NCBI RefSeq assembly: GCF_902143515.1
Contig: NZ_CABFVD010000008.1
Span: forward strand, 121,254-185,253
Source of the DNA: Hathewaya massiliensis
GTDB taxonomy: Bacteria; Bacillota; Clostridia; Clostridiales; Clostridiaceae
Direction: 5' to 3'
Length of the DNA: 64,000 nucleotides
Part shown: in pieces, positions 1 to 9,604 of the stretch
Layout of the letters: each line of letters starts with the position of its first letter
How positions within the stretch are numbered: the first letter of the stretch is position 1
Notes under the pieces: model-generated
What the model was told of the DNA's origin: nothing
The model's input: only the letters and a program-made list of their open reading frames with translations
Database searches by the model: none
Translations under genes and position numbers: made by a program

Positions 1-2144
1 GCAACAAAAAGTACTCTTTTACCAGTCCCCAAAGCATTAGCTATAATATTTGTTATGGTTTGAGATTTTCCTGTTCCTGGAGGACCATGAAGAACAAAAC
101 TCTTTCCTTCACTAGAAGAAGCAATTGCAAGTTTTTGTGATGAATCTGCACTTATAGGTAAAAATAAATCCTTAGGATCATACTTTTCATCTAAGTTAAG
201 CTCTTCAGAAAAAGAATCCTCTGGTACCCAAGTTAGCTTTCCCTCTAATAAGCTAGCAACTACCTTATTTTTAGCAAGCTCTTCAGCACGATTTCTTATA
301 TCATTCCACATTACAAATTGGCTAAAAGAAAACAGTCCAAGACAGGCTCCTTCAACTACATCCCATCTTGATTTATTCATAATAATATATCTAAAATCTG
401 CAAATATTCTTTTTAAATCAATTCCGCTTTCATCTTTTGGAAGAGGATCCATACCCCCTATGCTAATTCCAAAATCTTGTCTAAGCATCTCTAGTAAAGT
501 AATATTTATTTGAGGCTCTTCATCCCTAGCTCTTATAATAAATCCTGATTTAACAGACTTTCTAATAATTTCAATAGGGATAAGAACTATAGGAGCAAAG
601 CGTGGTGCTCTACTAATATCAGATTCATACCATTTTAGCATACCCAATGCTAAGTAAAGTGTACTAGCCCCATTCTCCTCCATAGCAATTCTAGCCGAAC
701 GATATAACTTTGTTATTCTCTCCAAAAGTTCTCTATTATCTAAATCTGCACGAAGTCTTTTATGGTGAAATTCCTCTTTTAAAAGTTCCCTTAGAGGATT
801 ATTATTTATTGTATTTTCATATAATTCAGCTGCTCTTGGGGTATGTTCCCAATCGGAGGGTCTTTGTAATATTTCAAAATCTTCCCCATAAGCAAGGGCA
901 TCTTCAAGATCACTTAATTCTGTAGCTAGTATAGGAACACTGCTCCTGGTCATCCTAAAATTTAAAAGTGAATTTCTAAGACTAAGATCCAGAAGCCTTC
1001 GTTCCCACTGTTTTTGCTTTGTAATAGGAACAGCTTTAACCTCTACTGGTTTAGTAAATATCTCTATTTCTTCAGGAGCATCAGTATGTTCCCTTTTCAG
1101 TTCTTCTGTCTTAGATATTTCCCATCCCTTATTAGTTAAAACCCTCATAGGTAAAGGTCTAACCTGGCTTGCCCTTGCCCTTTTAATATCAACAAAACAA
1201 TAAAACTTATCTATATCTATTAAATTAGCTTCAGCTAATTTAATAGCTTCCTCGAAACTAATATTCTTTCCCGTAGTTACAGCCGTTGATTCTATAATAC
1301 ATAAATCTTGAATTCCTAAGGCAATTCGCTTTGTAATTAGTGAAACATCATCTTGAATGCTTTCAGAAAAAGTTTCATTAATAAGCCATAGGCCCACAAA
1401 GGCATGCCCCTCAGTAAATATAACTAAGGGATTTAATCCAACAGCTTCTAAACATCCTGCATAAAGAACTGTTAAATCTAGACAATTCCCCATACGATTC
1501 TCTAATAGATTATCCGCAAGCCTGACTCTTTGTCCTATATCTTCAAAACTTGCAGGTGCAACACAATATGTAATATTAATAGCTTGCAATGCTGCATATA
1601 TTGCAGCTGCCTGCAAACGAACCCTGTTAGGATCATTAGTTTGATATGCATCAAAGGAAGGGTTTCCACTCCATTTCCCTAAGATTACTGAGGCTTCTTT
1701 TAAAACCTTCATTACTTCAGGATGGTTAGGAGTTACGAAAGCTCCAACTATCTCTGGCAAAATCCCAAGACCACTCCACTCATCAAAGGCAAGAACATCT
1801 ATTGAAAAAACCTCTTCACAAAAAATTTTTTCATCTTTTAATACTTTAATAAAAAGACTACCAGCCATTCTTTCTGTTAGTCCTGAAAGATAAGAGGGTG
1901 ACAACTGAAAATTAATAACCCCTAAATCAATAGTTTCCCCGGCTGGCAATACTTCTAAATTCATTTCAAAAGGTATTGCAAATCCTGGTTCTGCCGTAAT
2001 ACTAACTTTAAGCCCCGAAATGTTTTTTTCAGAACTATTAGTTAGGCATAGATTTCTCACAATAGGTACATGATTTTGCTGCATAGCAAAATTGACCACC
2101 GGACTATAGTTACACTTACATTTAATTACCTCTTTTAGTTCCAT
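1..2144 (-). CDS. DUF4011/AAA_11-type superfamily I helicase, N-terminal ~714 residues (truncated by window edge)
   Basis: A reading frame with no stop runs from ATG at 2144 to the left edge, so the C-terminal part lies outside. After an all-beta N-terminal region there is a transglutaminase/cysteine-protease-like stretch (GNCLDLT around residues 219-225, then EGHAFVGLW around 245). Near the edge is a Walker A motif, HGPPGTGKSQT (residues 686-696), typical of the AAA_11/UvrD-like helicases found in large DUF4011 proteins. These proteins are ATP-dependent nucleic-acid enzymes of uncertain role, sometimes suspected in defence. GGGGAG lies 12 nt before the ATG. The gene is divergent from the one at 2326. 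Family assignment is good; function is not known. Confidence 0.8.
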   Translation of the reverse strand, partial: MELKEVIKCKCNYSPVVNFAMQQNHVPIVRNLCLTNSSEKNISGLKVSITAEPGFAIPFEMNLEVLPAGETIDLGVINFQLSPSYLSGLTERMAGSLFIKVLKDEKIFCEEVFSIDVLAFDEWSGLGILPEIVGAFVTPNHPEVMKVLKEASVILGKWSGNPSFDAYQTNDPNRVRLQAAAIYAALQAINITYCVAPASFEDIGQRVRLADNLLENRMGNCLDLTVLYAGCLEAVGLNPLVIFTEGHAFVGLWLINETFSESIQDDVSLITKRIALGIQDLCIIESTAVTTGKNISFEEAIKLAEANLIDIDKFYCFVDIKRARASQVRPLPMRVLTNKGWEISKTEELKREHTDAPEEIEIFTKPVEVKAVPITKQKQWERRLLDLSLRNSLLNFRMTRSSVPILATELSDLEDALAYGEDFEILQRPSDWEHTPRAAELYENTINNNPLRELLKEEFHHKRLRADLDNRELLERITKLYRSARIAMEENGASTLYLALGMLKWYESDISRAPRFAPIVLIPIEIIRKSVKSGFIIRARDEEPQINITLLEMLRQDFGISIGGMDPLPKDESGIDLKRIFADFRYIIMNKSRWDVVEGACLGLFSFSQFVMWNDIRNRAEELAKNKVVASLLEGKLTWVPEDSFSEELNLDEKYDPKDLFLPISADSSQKLAIASSSEGKSFVLHGPPGTGKSQTITNIIANALGTGKRVLFV

Positions 2145-2325
2145 TGAAGATATCAACTCCCCATTAATACTCTCTTTCAACTTCTTTCTACATGTAATTA
2201 TAGCATTATTTGACAACCTTTGCAGTAAAATAATAAGGTATAATTTCTTTAATAGTATATGTACCCTAATATATAAATAATGCATAATATATATATAGTG
2301 TAAATTTAAACAGGAAGGTGAAGTA

Positions 2326-2817
2326 ATGAAGAAATTTCTATCTTTTAGGGGTAAAATTACTGCAATTAATGATTTTTATACAAGTTCAAATGTAGAGCAA
2401 TCAGGATGTTATAAATTAATTTCTGTAGAAAATGAATATGGAGCCTTAGTAAATTTTGTTGTATCACCAACTACTTACTTTGTGGATTATGTAAGAGTTA
2501 AAGTAGGTGATATGATCACTGGATTCTATGATGGAAATGCACCGGTTCCTCTTATTTTTCCACCACAATATAATGCCCTGGTTATGGCAAAAGATAATCC
2601 ATATGAAAATGTAAAAGTAGATTTTTTTAATAAGGAATTGGTGAGTAGTGACAATACTTTAAAATTAAATATTGCCCCTTCTACTGAAATATTGCTCCAA
2701 AATAATCAGGTTTTTACTAAGAATCTGGGCAATAGAGATTTAATTGTGGTATATGGTCCTAGTACCAAAAGTATACCAGCCCAAACAACTCCATATAAAA
2801 TTATTGTTATGTGTTAA
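2326..2817 (+). CDS. conserved hypothetical protein, 163 aa
   Basis: The start follows AGGAAGGTGA with good spacing. The product has no signal peptide or membrane segment. It is rich in beta-forming residues, with short segments such as FRGKITAI and VGDMITGFYDG that would suit a small beta-barrel (OB-like) fold. I do not recognise a named family. It is divergent from the helicase gene and convergent with the GNAT gene at 2897, with a shared terminator between. It is a real gene by RBS, length and composition; its function is unassigned. Confidence 0.65.
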   Translation: MKKFLSFRGKITAINDFYTSSNVEQSGCYKLISVENEYGALVNFVVSPTTYFVDYVRVKVGDMITGFYDGNAPVPLIFPPQYNALVMAKDNPYENVKVDFFNKELVSSDNTLKLNIAPSTEILLQNNQVFTKNLGNRDLIVVYGPSTKSIPAQTTPYKIIVMC

Positions 2818-2847
2818 ATAAATTTAATAATTCCCACTAAATGAAAC

Positions 2848-2888
2848 ATGGTAAATCCCTTAGATTACATTTCTAAGGCATTTACCAT
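2848..2888. terminator. bidirectional hairpin terminator
   Basis: An imperfect inverted repeat (ATGGTAAAT arm at 2848, ATTTACCAT arm ending 2888, with CTTAGA/TCTAAG inside) sits between two convergent genes. It is flanked by A/T-rich tracts and can serve both. Confidence 0.6.
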
Positions 2889-2896
2889 ATTTAGGA

Positions 2897-3439
2897 TTAA
2901 TTTATATTATTAAATTCTTCTCTAATTATTGAATAATACCTAAATTTTTGGTTAAACAATTCTATATCTTTTATATATTTCATTCCCAACTTTTTTATTA
3001 CATTTTGAGAATCTTTATTGAGGGGTTTTGATAGGGCAATAATTTCTTTAATCCCTAAAGTATTAAATCCATATTCCAAAGAAGCTTTTGCTGCTTCAGT
3101 ACCGTATCCTTTCCCTCTACCGTCTTTGCCTAAGGCATAAAGTATCTCTACCTTATCAAGGCTTAATATTTTATTAAGTCCACAGTGTCCTATAATTTTC
3201 CCTGTATTTATATCCTTAACACCCCAAGCACCATACTCATATTTCTTCCAATGTTCTATAAAGTATTCCATAAGAGCTTTACTCTCTTCAAAAGAATATC
3301 CTTTTCCCTTAGGCAACCATTTACCTATAGCATCTTCCTCCATTATCTTAAAATACTCTTTTAAATCATTTTCAATTTTAAATTGTTCTAAGCTTAATCT
3401 AGGAGTCCTAATTTCTATTGCTTTGCAATTGCTAATCAT
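2897..3439 (-). CDS. GNAT N-acetyltransferase, RimJ/RimL type
   Basis: This 180-aa cytoplasmic protein has the ribosomal-protein/antibiotic GNAT layout. An N-terminal RTPRLSLEQF strand leads to GAWGVKD and GHCGLNKI. The acetyl-CoA loop GKDGRGKGYGTEAAKASLEYGF (about residues 104-125) fits the Q/RxxGxG/A motif. C-terminal NxxSQNVIKKLGMKYI is the usual late motif. The start follows AGGAGGGCTGCGT. It lies 11 nt downstream of the second GNAT gene, probably in the TetR operon. The substrate is unknown. Confidence 0.8.
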   Translation of the reverse strand: MISNCKAIEIRTPRLSLEQFKIENDLKEYFKIMEEDAIGKWLPKGKGYSFEESKALMEYFIEHWKKYEYGAWGVKDINTGKIIGHCGLNKILSLDKVEILYALGKDGRGKGYGTEAAKASLEYGFNTLGIKEIIALSKPLNKDSQNVIKKLGMKYIKDIELFNQKFRYYSIIREEFNNIN

Positions 3440-3450
3440 ACGCAGCCCTC

Positions 3451-4302
3451 CTATAATGTGTAATACATTTCATATTGACATAATGGCTCTTTTACAAACC
3501 CTATATATGTTAAAAATCCTTCTATGCTTGAATTATTAGTAAAACTCATGGAAAGTTTTTTAGGTTTTATATGGCCAGTTACATTTTTAATAAGATTTAA
3601 TGCTATATTTTTGCCATTATAATCTTTATGAACCCATATAAAATAAATTTTGCCATTAGGATCTATGGATAAAGCTCCTATTAAGTTATTTTCTACATAA
3701 GCGCCATAATGCTTAATATTGTTTAATTTAGCCATATAATCAAAGTCATTTTGCCAATTAATATGAACATATTTTATATTATCATTAATATTCTTTATGT
3801 CATTAAGGCTGATTTCCTTAATATGAGTTTCTAATCTTTCCTCATAGTTTATAGAATTTGGATTGTTGTGAGAGTAATATTTTATATCGTAAATTTTTTC
3901 ATAACCCAAGTTCTCATAAAATTTAATGGCTCTATGATTACCTACAATAACCTCCAAAAATAATTGCTTGCAATTTTCACTTATAGCAAGTTCTTTATGC
4001 ATTTCAAACAACTTTTGACTTATACCTTGTCCTCTATACTCAGGATGAATGCATAAAGCTCCACATCTTAAAGTTTTTAGTCCTTCATAAATTTTTATAC
4101 CTCCTAAATTTAATCCTATAGGTTTTTCATCATCAAAGGTTATAAAAGAATATTGAAGTGAATTCCCCTCTGGACCAAAAAACCTTTTTTCAAAAAAATC
4201 CTTAGAGATTTCTGTCTTTATAATATAATCTGAAAATCCATCTGTAAAAGCTTTGTAAATCTGATCCATACTTACTTTATTGCAACATTTATAGTTTATC
4301 AT
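3451..4302 (-). CDS. GNAT N-acetyltransferase with two GNAT-like halves
   Basis: The N-terminal half carries a clear acetyl-CoA motif (HPEYRGQGISQKLF, near residue 90) followed by NHRAIKFYENLGY. The C-terminal half looks like a second, weaker GNAT fold (WVHKDYNGKNIALNLI). AGGGGT lies 1 nt before an ATG at 4308 but 7 nt before the ATG at 4302, so 4302 is the better start. The 5' end overlaps the stop of the TetR gene, which indicates translational coupling. The acceptor substrate is unknown. Confidence 0.75.
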   Translation of the reverse strand: MINYKCCNKVSMDQIYKAFTDGFSDYIIKTEISKDFFEKRFFGPEGNSLQYSFITFDDEKPIGLNLGGIKIYEGLKTLRCGALCIHPEYRGQGISQKLFEMHKELAISENCKQLFLEVIVGNHRAIKFYENLGYEKIYDIKYYSHNNPNSINYEERLETHIKEISLNDIKNINDNIKYVHINWQNDFDYMAKLNNIKHYGAYVENNLIGALSIDPNGKIYFIWVHKDYNGKNIALNLIKNVTGHIKPKKLSMSFTNNSSIEGFLTYIGFVKEPLCQYEMYYTL

Positions 4303-4912
4303 TTTCATACCCCTTTACTATTTTTTTTAATACCATATCCAAATAATTTTCTACAACTTCCTCTGTTATGGGAACTGACATAACACTTGAAACAAAACCT
4401 ATACCATCCATAGTGGCTAATATTATATAACAAATAGATTCTATGTTAGTATCTTCAAGAAACTCCCCTTTCTCCATACCCTCTTTTATTATTAAAGATA
4501 GATCTCTATAAAAAAGCTTATATCTATCTATGGATTTCTCTCTCATTTCAGGATTCCTAGATACAACTGACCAAAACTCAAAAGTAAACCTAGCCCCCTT
4601 AGAAGTATTATCATCAAACAATCCAGTTAAAGTCCACTTAATATACTTGATAATTTTTTCCTTATTGGAAATATCCTCATGAAATTCACATACAATTTTA
4701 TGTCTTTTGTTAAATCTACTTTCGGCGATAGCTAAGAAAATCTCTTCCTTACTTTTAAAATAGTTATATACACCTCCTTTACTCATTCCCAAGGATTGAA
4801 CTATATCATCCATAGTAGTTTCCGTATATCCTTTTTCTGCAAATAAATCAAAAGCATGTTGAATAATTTTTTCTTTCCTTAAATTCTTTTCTTTTTCACT
4901 TATCTTAGGCAT
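4289..4912 (-). CDS. TetR/AcrR-family transcriptional repressor
   Basis: The 207-aa protein has an N-terminal TetR helix-turn-helix (IIQHAFDLFAEKGYTETTMDDI then LGMSKGGVYNYFKSKEEIF, residues 16-58). The alpha-helical ligand domain is like that of YfiR/AcrR proteins. The start has GGAGGAAAC just upstream. It is first in an operon with two GNAT genes that overlap or nearly abut. A GACCGACCAGTC palindrome-like site just upstream suggests autoregulation. The ligand is unknown. Confidence 0.85.
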   Translation of the reverse strand: MPKISEKEKNLRKEKIIQHAFDLFAEKGYTETTMDDIVQSLGMSKGGVYNYFKSKEEIFLAIAESRFNKRHKIVCEFHEDISNKEKIIKYIKWTLTGLFDDNTSKGARFTFEFWSVVSRNPEMREKSIDRYKLFYRDLSLIIKEGMEKGEFLEDTNIESICYIILATMDGIGFVSSVMSVPITEEVVENYLDMVLKKIVKGYENDKL

Positions 4913-4929
4913 GTTTCCTCCATCAAAAA

Positions 4930-4943
4930 CGACTGGTCGGTCT
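4930..4943. promoter_or_regulatory. putative TetR operator
   Basis: The sequence GACTGGTCGGTC (4931-4942) lies 18 nt upstream of the tetR-type start. It resembles the GACCGACCNGTC operators of AcrR-like repressors and is the only GC-rich patch in this AT-rich intergenic region. Confidence 0.45.
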
Positions 4944-5142
4944 TTTTTTATTTTATTATAAAATATCTTCTTCTCTATTACAATATATTTTTAATTAAAT
5001 TATCACATTTTATTTTCAGTAACTTATAAAATTTTAATAATAGTATATAAACCCCTTTAAAAGCACATATTATTTTTAAAAGTCTTATTAAAAATTCTTT
5101 ATTTTATATATACTTAAAATTCATATATTGGAGGTAATTAAA

Positions 5143-6330
5143 GTGTCTAAAAAAACTAAAGGACATCTATCACTTTTATTAATAATGTTTATTATTTTCT
5201 CTCCTTTCACAATAAAAGCTGAAACAAATGAAAAAAATAATGTACCTAATAATTCAATAGATGAAGTGCATCTTGTGCTCGATACGAGAAACATTAATGA
5301 TATTCCTAAAAATTTTCGTAAATCTTCTGATTTAATAGACAATAAAAATTTAAATCTTTTGGGATTAAATAATTTAAACATCTCGGGAAGTGCTCAATTT
5401 TCTGAGTTTAATCTCCCATTAATAATAGATAAGCTGGATACAGCATTACCTAAAATTGTTATTGATTTAAGACAAGAATCTCATGGTTTTATTAATGGAC
5501 TTCCAGTTAGCTTTCATAATTCAAAAAATAATGCTAACATGGGTTTAACAAGGGAGGAAGTATTATCTACTGAAGCCAAGGATTTAGCAAGTATTAAGCT
5601 GAATACCCCTATTTCTTTTTATAATCATCCAAATGAACCTATAATTCCTAAAAAAGTTCAAAGTGAAGAAGAACTTGTTAAGTCTAAATCTTTATCATAT
5701 ATTCGTATCCCTGTTACTGATGGGAAAATTCCTACTGATGATATGGTTGACTATTTCGTCCAAAGAGTTAAAACTCAACCTAAAGACACATGGCTTCACT
5801 TTCATTGTAAGGCAGGTATAGGCAGGACTACCACTTTTATGATTATGTATGATATGATGAAAAACTATAATAATGCTACAGCTGATGATATAATAAAAAG
5901 ACAGTTAGCACTTGCAAACTTTGATGAATCTCATATTGAATCTTTTTATAAACATGAACGAATTAACTTTTTACAAAATTTTTATAAGTACTGCAAAGAA
6001 AATGGTGATACATTTACTGTTAAATGGAGTAATTGGAATAAAAATTTTAATACTAATAATGCTATTAATTTACATCCTACTACTTCTCCACATAAAAATA
6101 CTTCTAAATATATAAAAAATTCTAAATTGTCTAAATTTCTATATGTTATTTTTCAAAATAAAATGACCCCTAGTGAAAGAACCATGATATCTTCTCTTCA
6201 AGGTATAGTTAACAATCATTGTTCTTCACAAATATATACCTTAAATTCTTCTCAACCAGATTATGAAATATGGCTAGATGATTTAAGGTATAATTATAAA
6301 ATTCCTTATAAAGTCATTTCAAATCCATGA
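5143..6330 (+). pseudogene. secreted PTP-like phytase domain, N-terminal half of a gene split by TGA
   Basis: The GTG at 5143 is the likely start, because GGAGG lies 8 nt upstream and would sit inside the longer TTG-started frame. A signal peptide follows (KKTKGHLSLLLIMFIIF, cut after KA). The catalytic P-loop HCKAGIGRT (Cys about residue 222) is that of cysteine-dependent PTP-like inositol-phosphate phosphatases. After about residue 310 the sequence enters the N-terminal part of the GxGYxYP domain, and then TGA at 6328-6330 stops it. The frame continues directly after the stop. A TGG (Trp) to TGA change in an 822-aa parent protein is the simplest reading. The phosphatase half could still be active. 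Confidence 0.75.
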
Positions 6331-7611
6331 CAATTATTGGACTTATATAAAGATTATATAGATGGATATGTTCTTTATAGCCAGAAAAATAAAAAAGATC
6401 CATCTATAAATAATGCCTGCTCTTTTGCCTCCTTAAATAATTGTCTTGTAATAGATGAAGCTATCCAACATAAATTATTAGTGCATGGTATTAAAAATTT
6501 AAAATATGATTGCAGAAATACAGATAAAAGCTGGGCTTATAATAACTTGTGGAATAATGGTTTAAACCATTCCCTAGTAATACAACTTTCCCCTGAAAAA
6601 GATTGCTCTTTAAGAGACTATGCTTTAATGACAAAATCTTTAGTATTCTATGAGGATAGTATAAATGATTCTTCCCTTAGAGAAAAGGTTTTTTCCTCCA
6701 TGGACTCCAACTCTATTTGTCTGGGTTGGGGGCCAGATGAATTTAATAACGTGAGTATAGCCTCAAAATATGGTATAAGTTTAGTTGCTACAGATTGGTC
6801 TTATAATTTAACCGTTTTAAGTTCCTTTCCATCATTACCTATGCCTCAAGGCCACTCAACAGATATACCTAAAGAAAAGTCTGCTCATTATGTAACATTT
6901 ATTATGTCTGATGGAGATAACCAACAATGGTATCTTGGAACTAACTATGGATCTTCTAATTGGTACGGCTCTCCTTATAGAGGGAAATTTAACTTAGGAT
7001 GGTCCATAAGTCCATCTTTATATTACTTAGCTCCTACTGTTTTTAATTTATATTATAAAAATGCCATTCATGGTAATATTAAAGATTATTTTATAGTATC
7101 TCCCTCTGGAAATGGTTATGTCTATCCAAGTAAATTTAACAAAAAATATTTAAATGAATATCTTGAAACATTAAATAATTATATGGCACAAGTAGATGAA
7201 AAGTATGTTGCCATCATTGATGATAGTTCATTTTATAATAGTAAACTTTGGGATAAGTTTACTACAAAACCTAATATACAAGGATTATTTTATCTTGATT
7301 ATCATAGGCATGATAACTATCATGGAAAAATTATATGGTCTAATAATAAGCCTATAGTATCTTGTAGAGATTTACTTTGGAAAGGACTAGAAAATGAAGA
7401 TGATTTAATTACTAATATTAACGAAAGAGTAGCCTTAGGGCAAACAGATCCCTGTAATCCTAATAGTTATACCTTTGTCTATGTGCATGCTTGGAGTAAA
7501 AACATAAGTGATGTACAAAAGGTAGTAAATGTTATAACCAAAAATGAAAAGGTAAAAGTAGTTACCCCAGAAACATTTATGAAGCTTATAGAAAAGAATG
7601 TTAAGCATTAA
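6331..7611 (+). pseudogene. GxGYxYP-family C-terminal half of the split phosphatase gene
   Basis: It continues in the same frame as the upstream half with no intervening bases after the TGA. It contains the family signature SPSGNGYVYP (GNGYVYP, around 7111-7140) and extended conserved stretches such as FIMSDGDNQQWYLG and YVHAW. GxGYxYP proteins are extracellular, glycoside-hydrolase-like proteins of unknown substrate. A TTG at 6337 could start translation formally but has no ribosome site, so this half is probably silent unless the TGA is read through. Confidence 0.7.
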
Positions 7612-7944
7612 ATTGTTTTTTAAATTTAGTATTGTTACCATAAAATATTATTATACAAATTAGTAATTATACTAGTGTACTCAAGTTATTAAAAATAATT
7701 TTTATCTTATAGCATGGGGATGTAACATTAGGAATAAATACTACAATATATTATGCTAATTTTAAATTTGCAAATCAATATATTGTATATAAATTTCTTA
7801 GTGCAACATCCCCATTAAATTTATAATATGGAAACTTAACTTTAACTAACTTCGTTTTTATAAACCTATTTCTATTGATAGTCTAATAAGAGTTATGTAA
7901 ATACTATATGTGATATCTAGATTAACTTTAAACTAAACTTATAT
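7612..7944. other. intergenic region with MITE-like repeat
   Basis: It lies between the split phosphatase gene and the convergent ABC ATPase gene. Apart from the inverted-repeat element at 7711-7816 I see no coding sequence. Confidence 0.5.
7711..7816. repeat. MITE-like element with 21-bp imperfect terminal inverted repeats
   Basis: The left end AGCATGGGGATGTAACATTA (7711-7730) pairs with the right end, whose reverse complement reads TTAATGGGGATGTTGCACTA (7796-7816), about 16 of 21 matching. The ~65-bp interior is AT-rich and non-coding. It could be a small non-autonomous transposon or simply a long hairpin terminator between convergent genes. Confidence 0.4.
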
Positions 7945-8694
7945 TTAATGTTCCAGCATTTTTAAAATATTTGAAGTTAGTTTTCCATATTCAGGATTAC
8001 CTCTATCCCTAGGTCTTTTCATATCTATATTTATAACTTCTTTTATTGTGCCAGGGTTTTTACCCATTACTATTATCTTATCTGAAAGATAAACTGCCTC
8101 ATCAACACTATGAGTTACAAATAATATAGTCTTTTTATGTGCCTCCCAAATTTTTAATAACTCTTCTTGCAGAATTATACGTGTATGGGCATCTAAAGCA
8201 CCAAAAGGCTCGTCCATAAGTAATACATCTGGATTATTAACTAAGGCTCTTGCTATAGCCACCCTTTGTTGCATACCACCGGATAACTCATAAGGATATG
8301 CTTTTTCAAAGTTTTCCATATTTATTAGCTTTAAATACTCCTTTGCCTTTTTTCTTCTTTCTTTTTTATCTACACCTTTAAATTCTAAACCTAAAGCTAT
8401 ATTATCTATTACTGTTCTCCATTGAAGAAGTGAATAATTTTGAAAAACCATCCCTATATCTGATGTAGGTTCAGTCAATTCCTTATCCCTATAAATCATT
8501 TCTCCTGAAGTGGCGCTTTCAAGATTGGCTATTATTCTGAGTAATGTAGATTTTCCACATCCTGAAGGGCCTACAATGCATATAAAATCATTTTCTTCAA
8601 CAGATAGGTTTATATCTTCTAATGCTTTTACCTCAAATTTTTCTTTTGTTTTAAATGTCTTGCTTAATCTATGAATTTTAATACAGGTAGACAT
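7945..8694 (-). CDS. ABC importer ATPase, nitrate/sulfonate/taurine (SsuB/TauB) type
   Basis: The 249-aa cytoplasmic ATPase has Walker A GPSGCGKST (residues 42-50), Q-loop VFQNYSLLQW, signature LSGGMQQR, Walker B VLLMDEPFGALD and H-loop VTHSVDEA. It is the last gene of a three-gene importer operon transcribed with the permease (11-nt gap) and the binding protein upstream. The subfamily moves small anions, sulfonates, pyrimidine precursors and similar compounds. Nothing in the sequence fixes the substrate. Confidence 0.9.
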   Translation of the reverse strand: MSTCIKIHRLSKTFKTKEKFEVKALEDINLSVEENDFICIVGPSGCGKSTLLRIIANLESATSGEMIYRDKELTEPTSDIGMVFQNYSLLQWRTVIDNIALGLEFKGVDKKERRKKAKEYLKLINMENFEKAYPYELSGGMQQRVAIARALVNNPDVLLMDEPFGALDAHTRIILQEELLKIWEAHKKTILFVTHSVDEAVYLSDKIIVMGKNPGTIKEVINIDMKRPRDRGNPEYGKLTSNILKMLEH

Positions 8695-8705
8695 ATAAAT
8701 CCCTC

Positions 8706-9542
8706 CTATCTATCCTTTCCTTGCCATGAAAAATATTTATGTTCAATAAACCTAAATACTCCATCTAACAAAGCCCCCACTGCTCCAATACAAATCATTC
8801 CTGTAATAACTAAATCAGTTCTTGCTAATTCGTAAGCATGAGTAATTAAATATCCCACCCCTGACAAGCTTCCTGGTAACATTTCTGCTGCTACTAAACA
8901 TGCCCATGCTATACCTAAGCCAGTTCTAAGTCCAGTAATTATGGTAGGTGCTGCTGCTGGAATTAATATTTTAAAGAATATATCTCTTTCCCTTGCGCCT
9001 AGAACTTTTGCAGATTCAACCAAGGTTTTTGGAACCGTACTAACTGCAAACATAGTATTAGTTACTACAGGGAAAAATGTTCCTAGAGCAATAATAAACA
9101 TCATAGAAAACTTAAAATTATTCAAATAGGCTTGAAGTTGTCCACCTTCTACATTGAATACAGTAGATAAGCTAGAGACACCAAACCAAGCTAAAACCAA
9201 TGGAACCCATGCTATAGGTGGAACTGGTCTAAACACATTTATAAAATTTGAGAATAAGTCATTAACTGTTTTCTTATAACCCATTAATACTCCTATAGGA
9301 AGCGCTACTAAAACCCCAACTATGTATCCTGATAATACCCTTATTAAACTAACTACTATATTCTTAGGTATGGAACCTAAGCCTATAAAATTATCTGTAG
9401 CATGTTTAAAGTTATTTAACACTTTACTCACAGGTGGCAAAATTATAGGGTTTTTAATCTTGTTTGAAATAATAATCCAAATTATTATAAATAGCATTGG
9501 CACTATAAGGCTCACAAAAGATCTTTTTAATCTTTCTTGCAT
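8706..9542 (-). CDS. ABC importer permease, SsuC/TauC type
   Basis: The 278-aa protein has about six hydrophobic segments. The EAA loop region ESAKVLGARERDIFFKILIPAAAPTIITGLRTGLG matches the BPD_transp_1 family. It probably pairs as a homodimer with the ATPase encoded just downstream and receives cargo from the lipoprotein encoded upstream. Confidence 0.88.
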   Translation of the reverse strand: MQERLKRSFVSLIVPMLFIIIWIIISNKIKNPIILPPVSKVLNNFKHATDNFIGLGSIPKNIVVSLIRVLSGYIVGVLVALPIGVLMGYKKTVNDLFSNFINVFRPVPPIAWVPLVLAWFGVSSLSTVFNVEGGQLQAYLNNFKFSMMFIIALGTFFPVVTNTMFAVSTVPKTLVESAKVLGARERDIFFKILIPAAAPTIITGLRTGLGIAWACLVAAEMLPGSLSGVGYLITHAYELARTDLVITGMICIGAVGALLDGVFRFIEHKYFSWQGKDR

Positions 9543-9604
9543 TCTTATTCCCCCTCTTTAAAAAAGCTCTCCTATGCTGTCTCTGCAAGGAAAGCTTTAA
9601 TATA

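Noticed and set aside
710..925. Open frame on the plus strand inside the helicase gene
   Set aside because: It lies antisense to a long, well-supported coding frame and has no ribosome site or protein-like conservation.
5121..5381. Minus-strand frame opposite the phosphatase gene start
   Set aside because: Shadow of the signal peptide and first domain of the plus-strand gene; no ribosome site.
7435..7641. Minus-strand frame across the end of the GxGYxYP gene
   Set aside because: Antisense to conserved coding sequence; no recognisable product.
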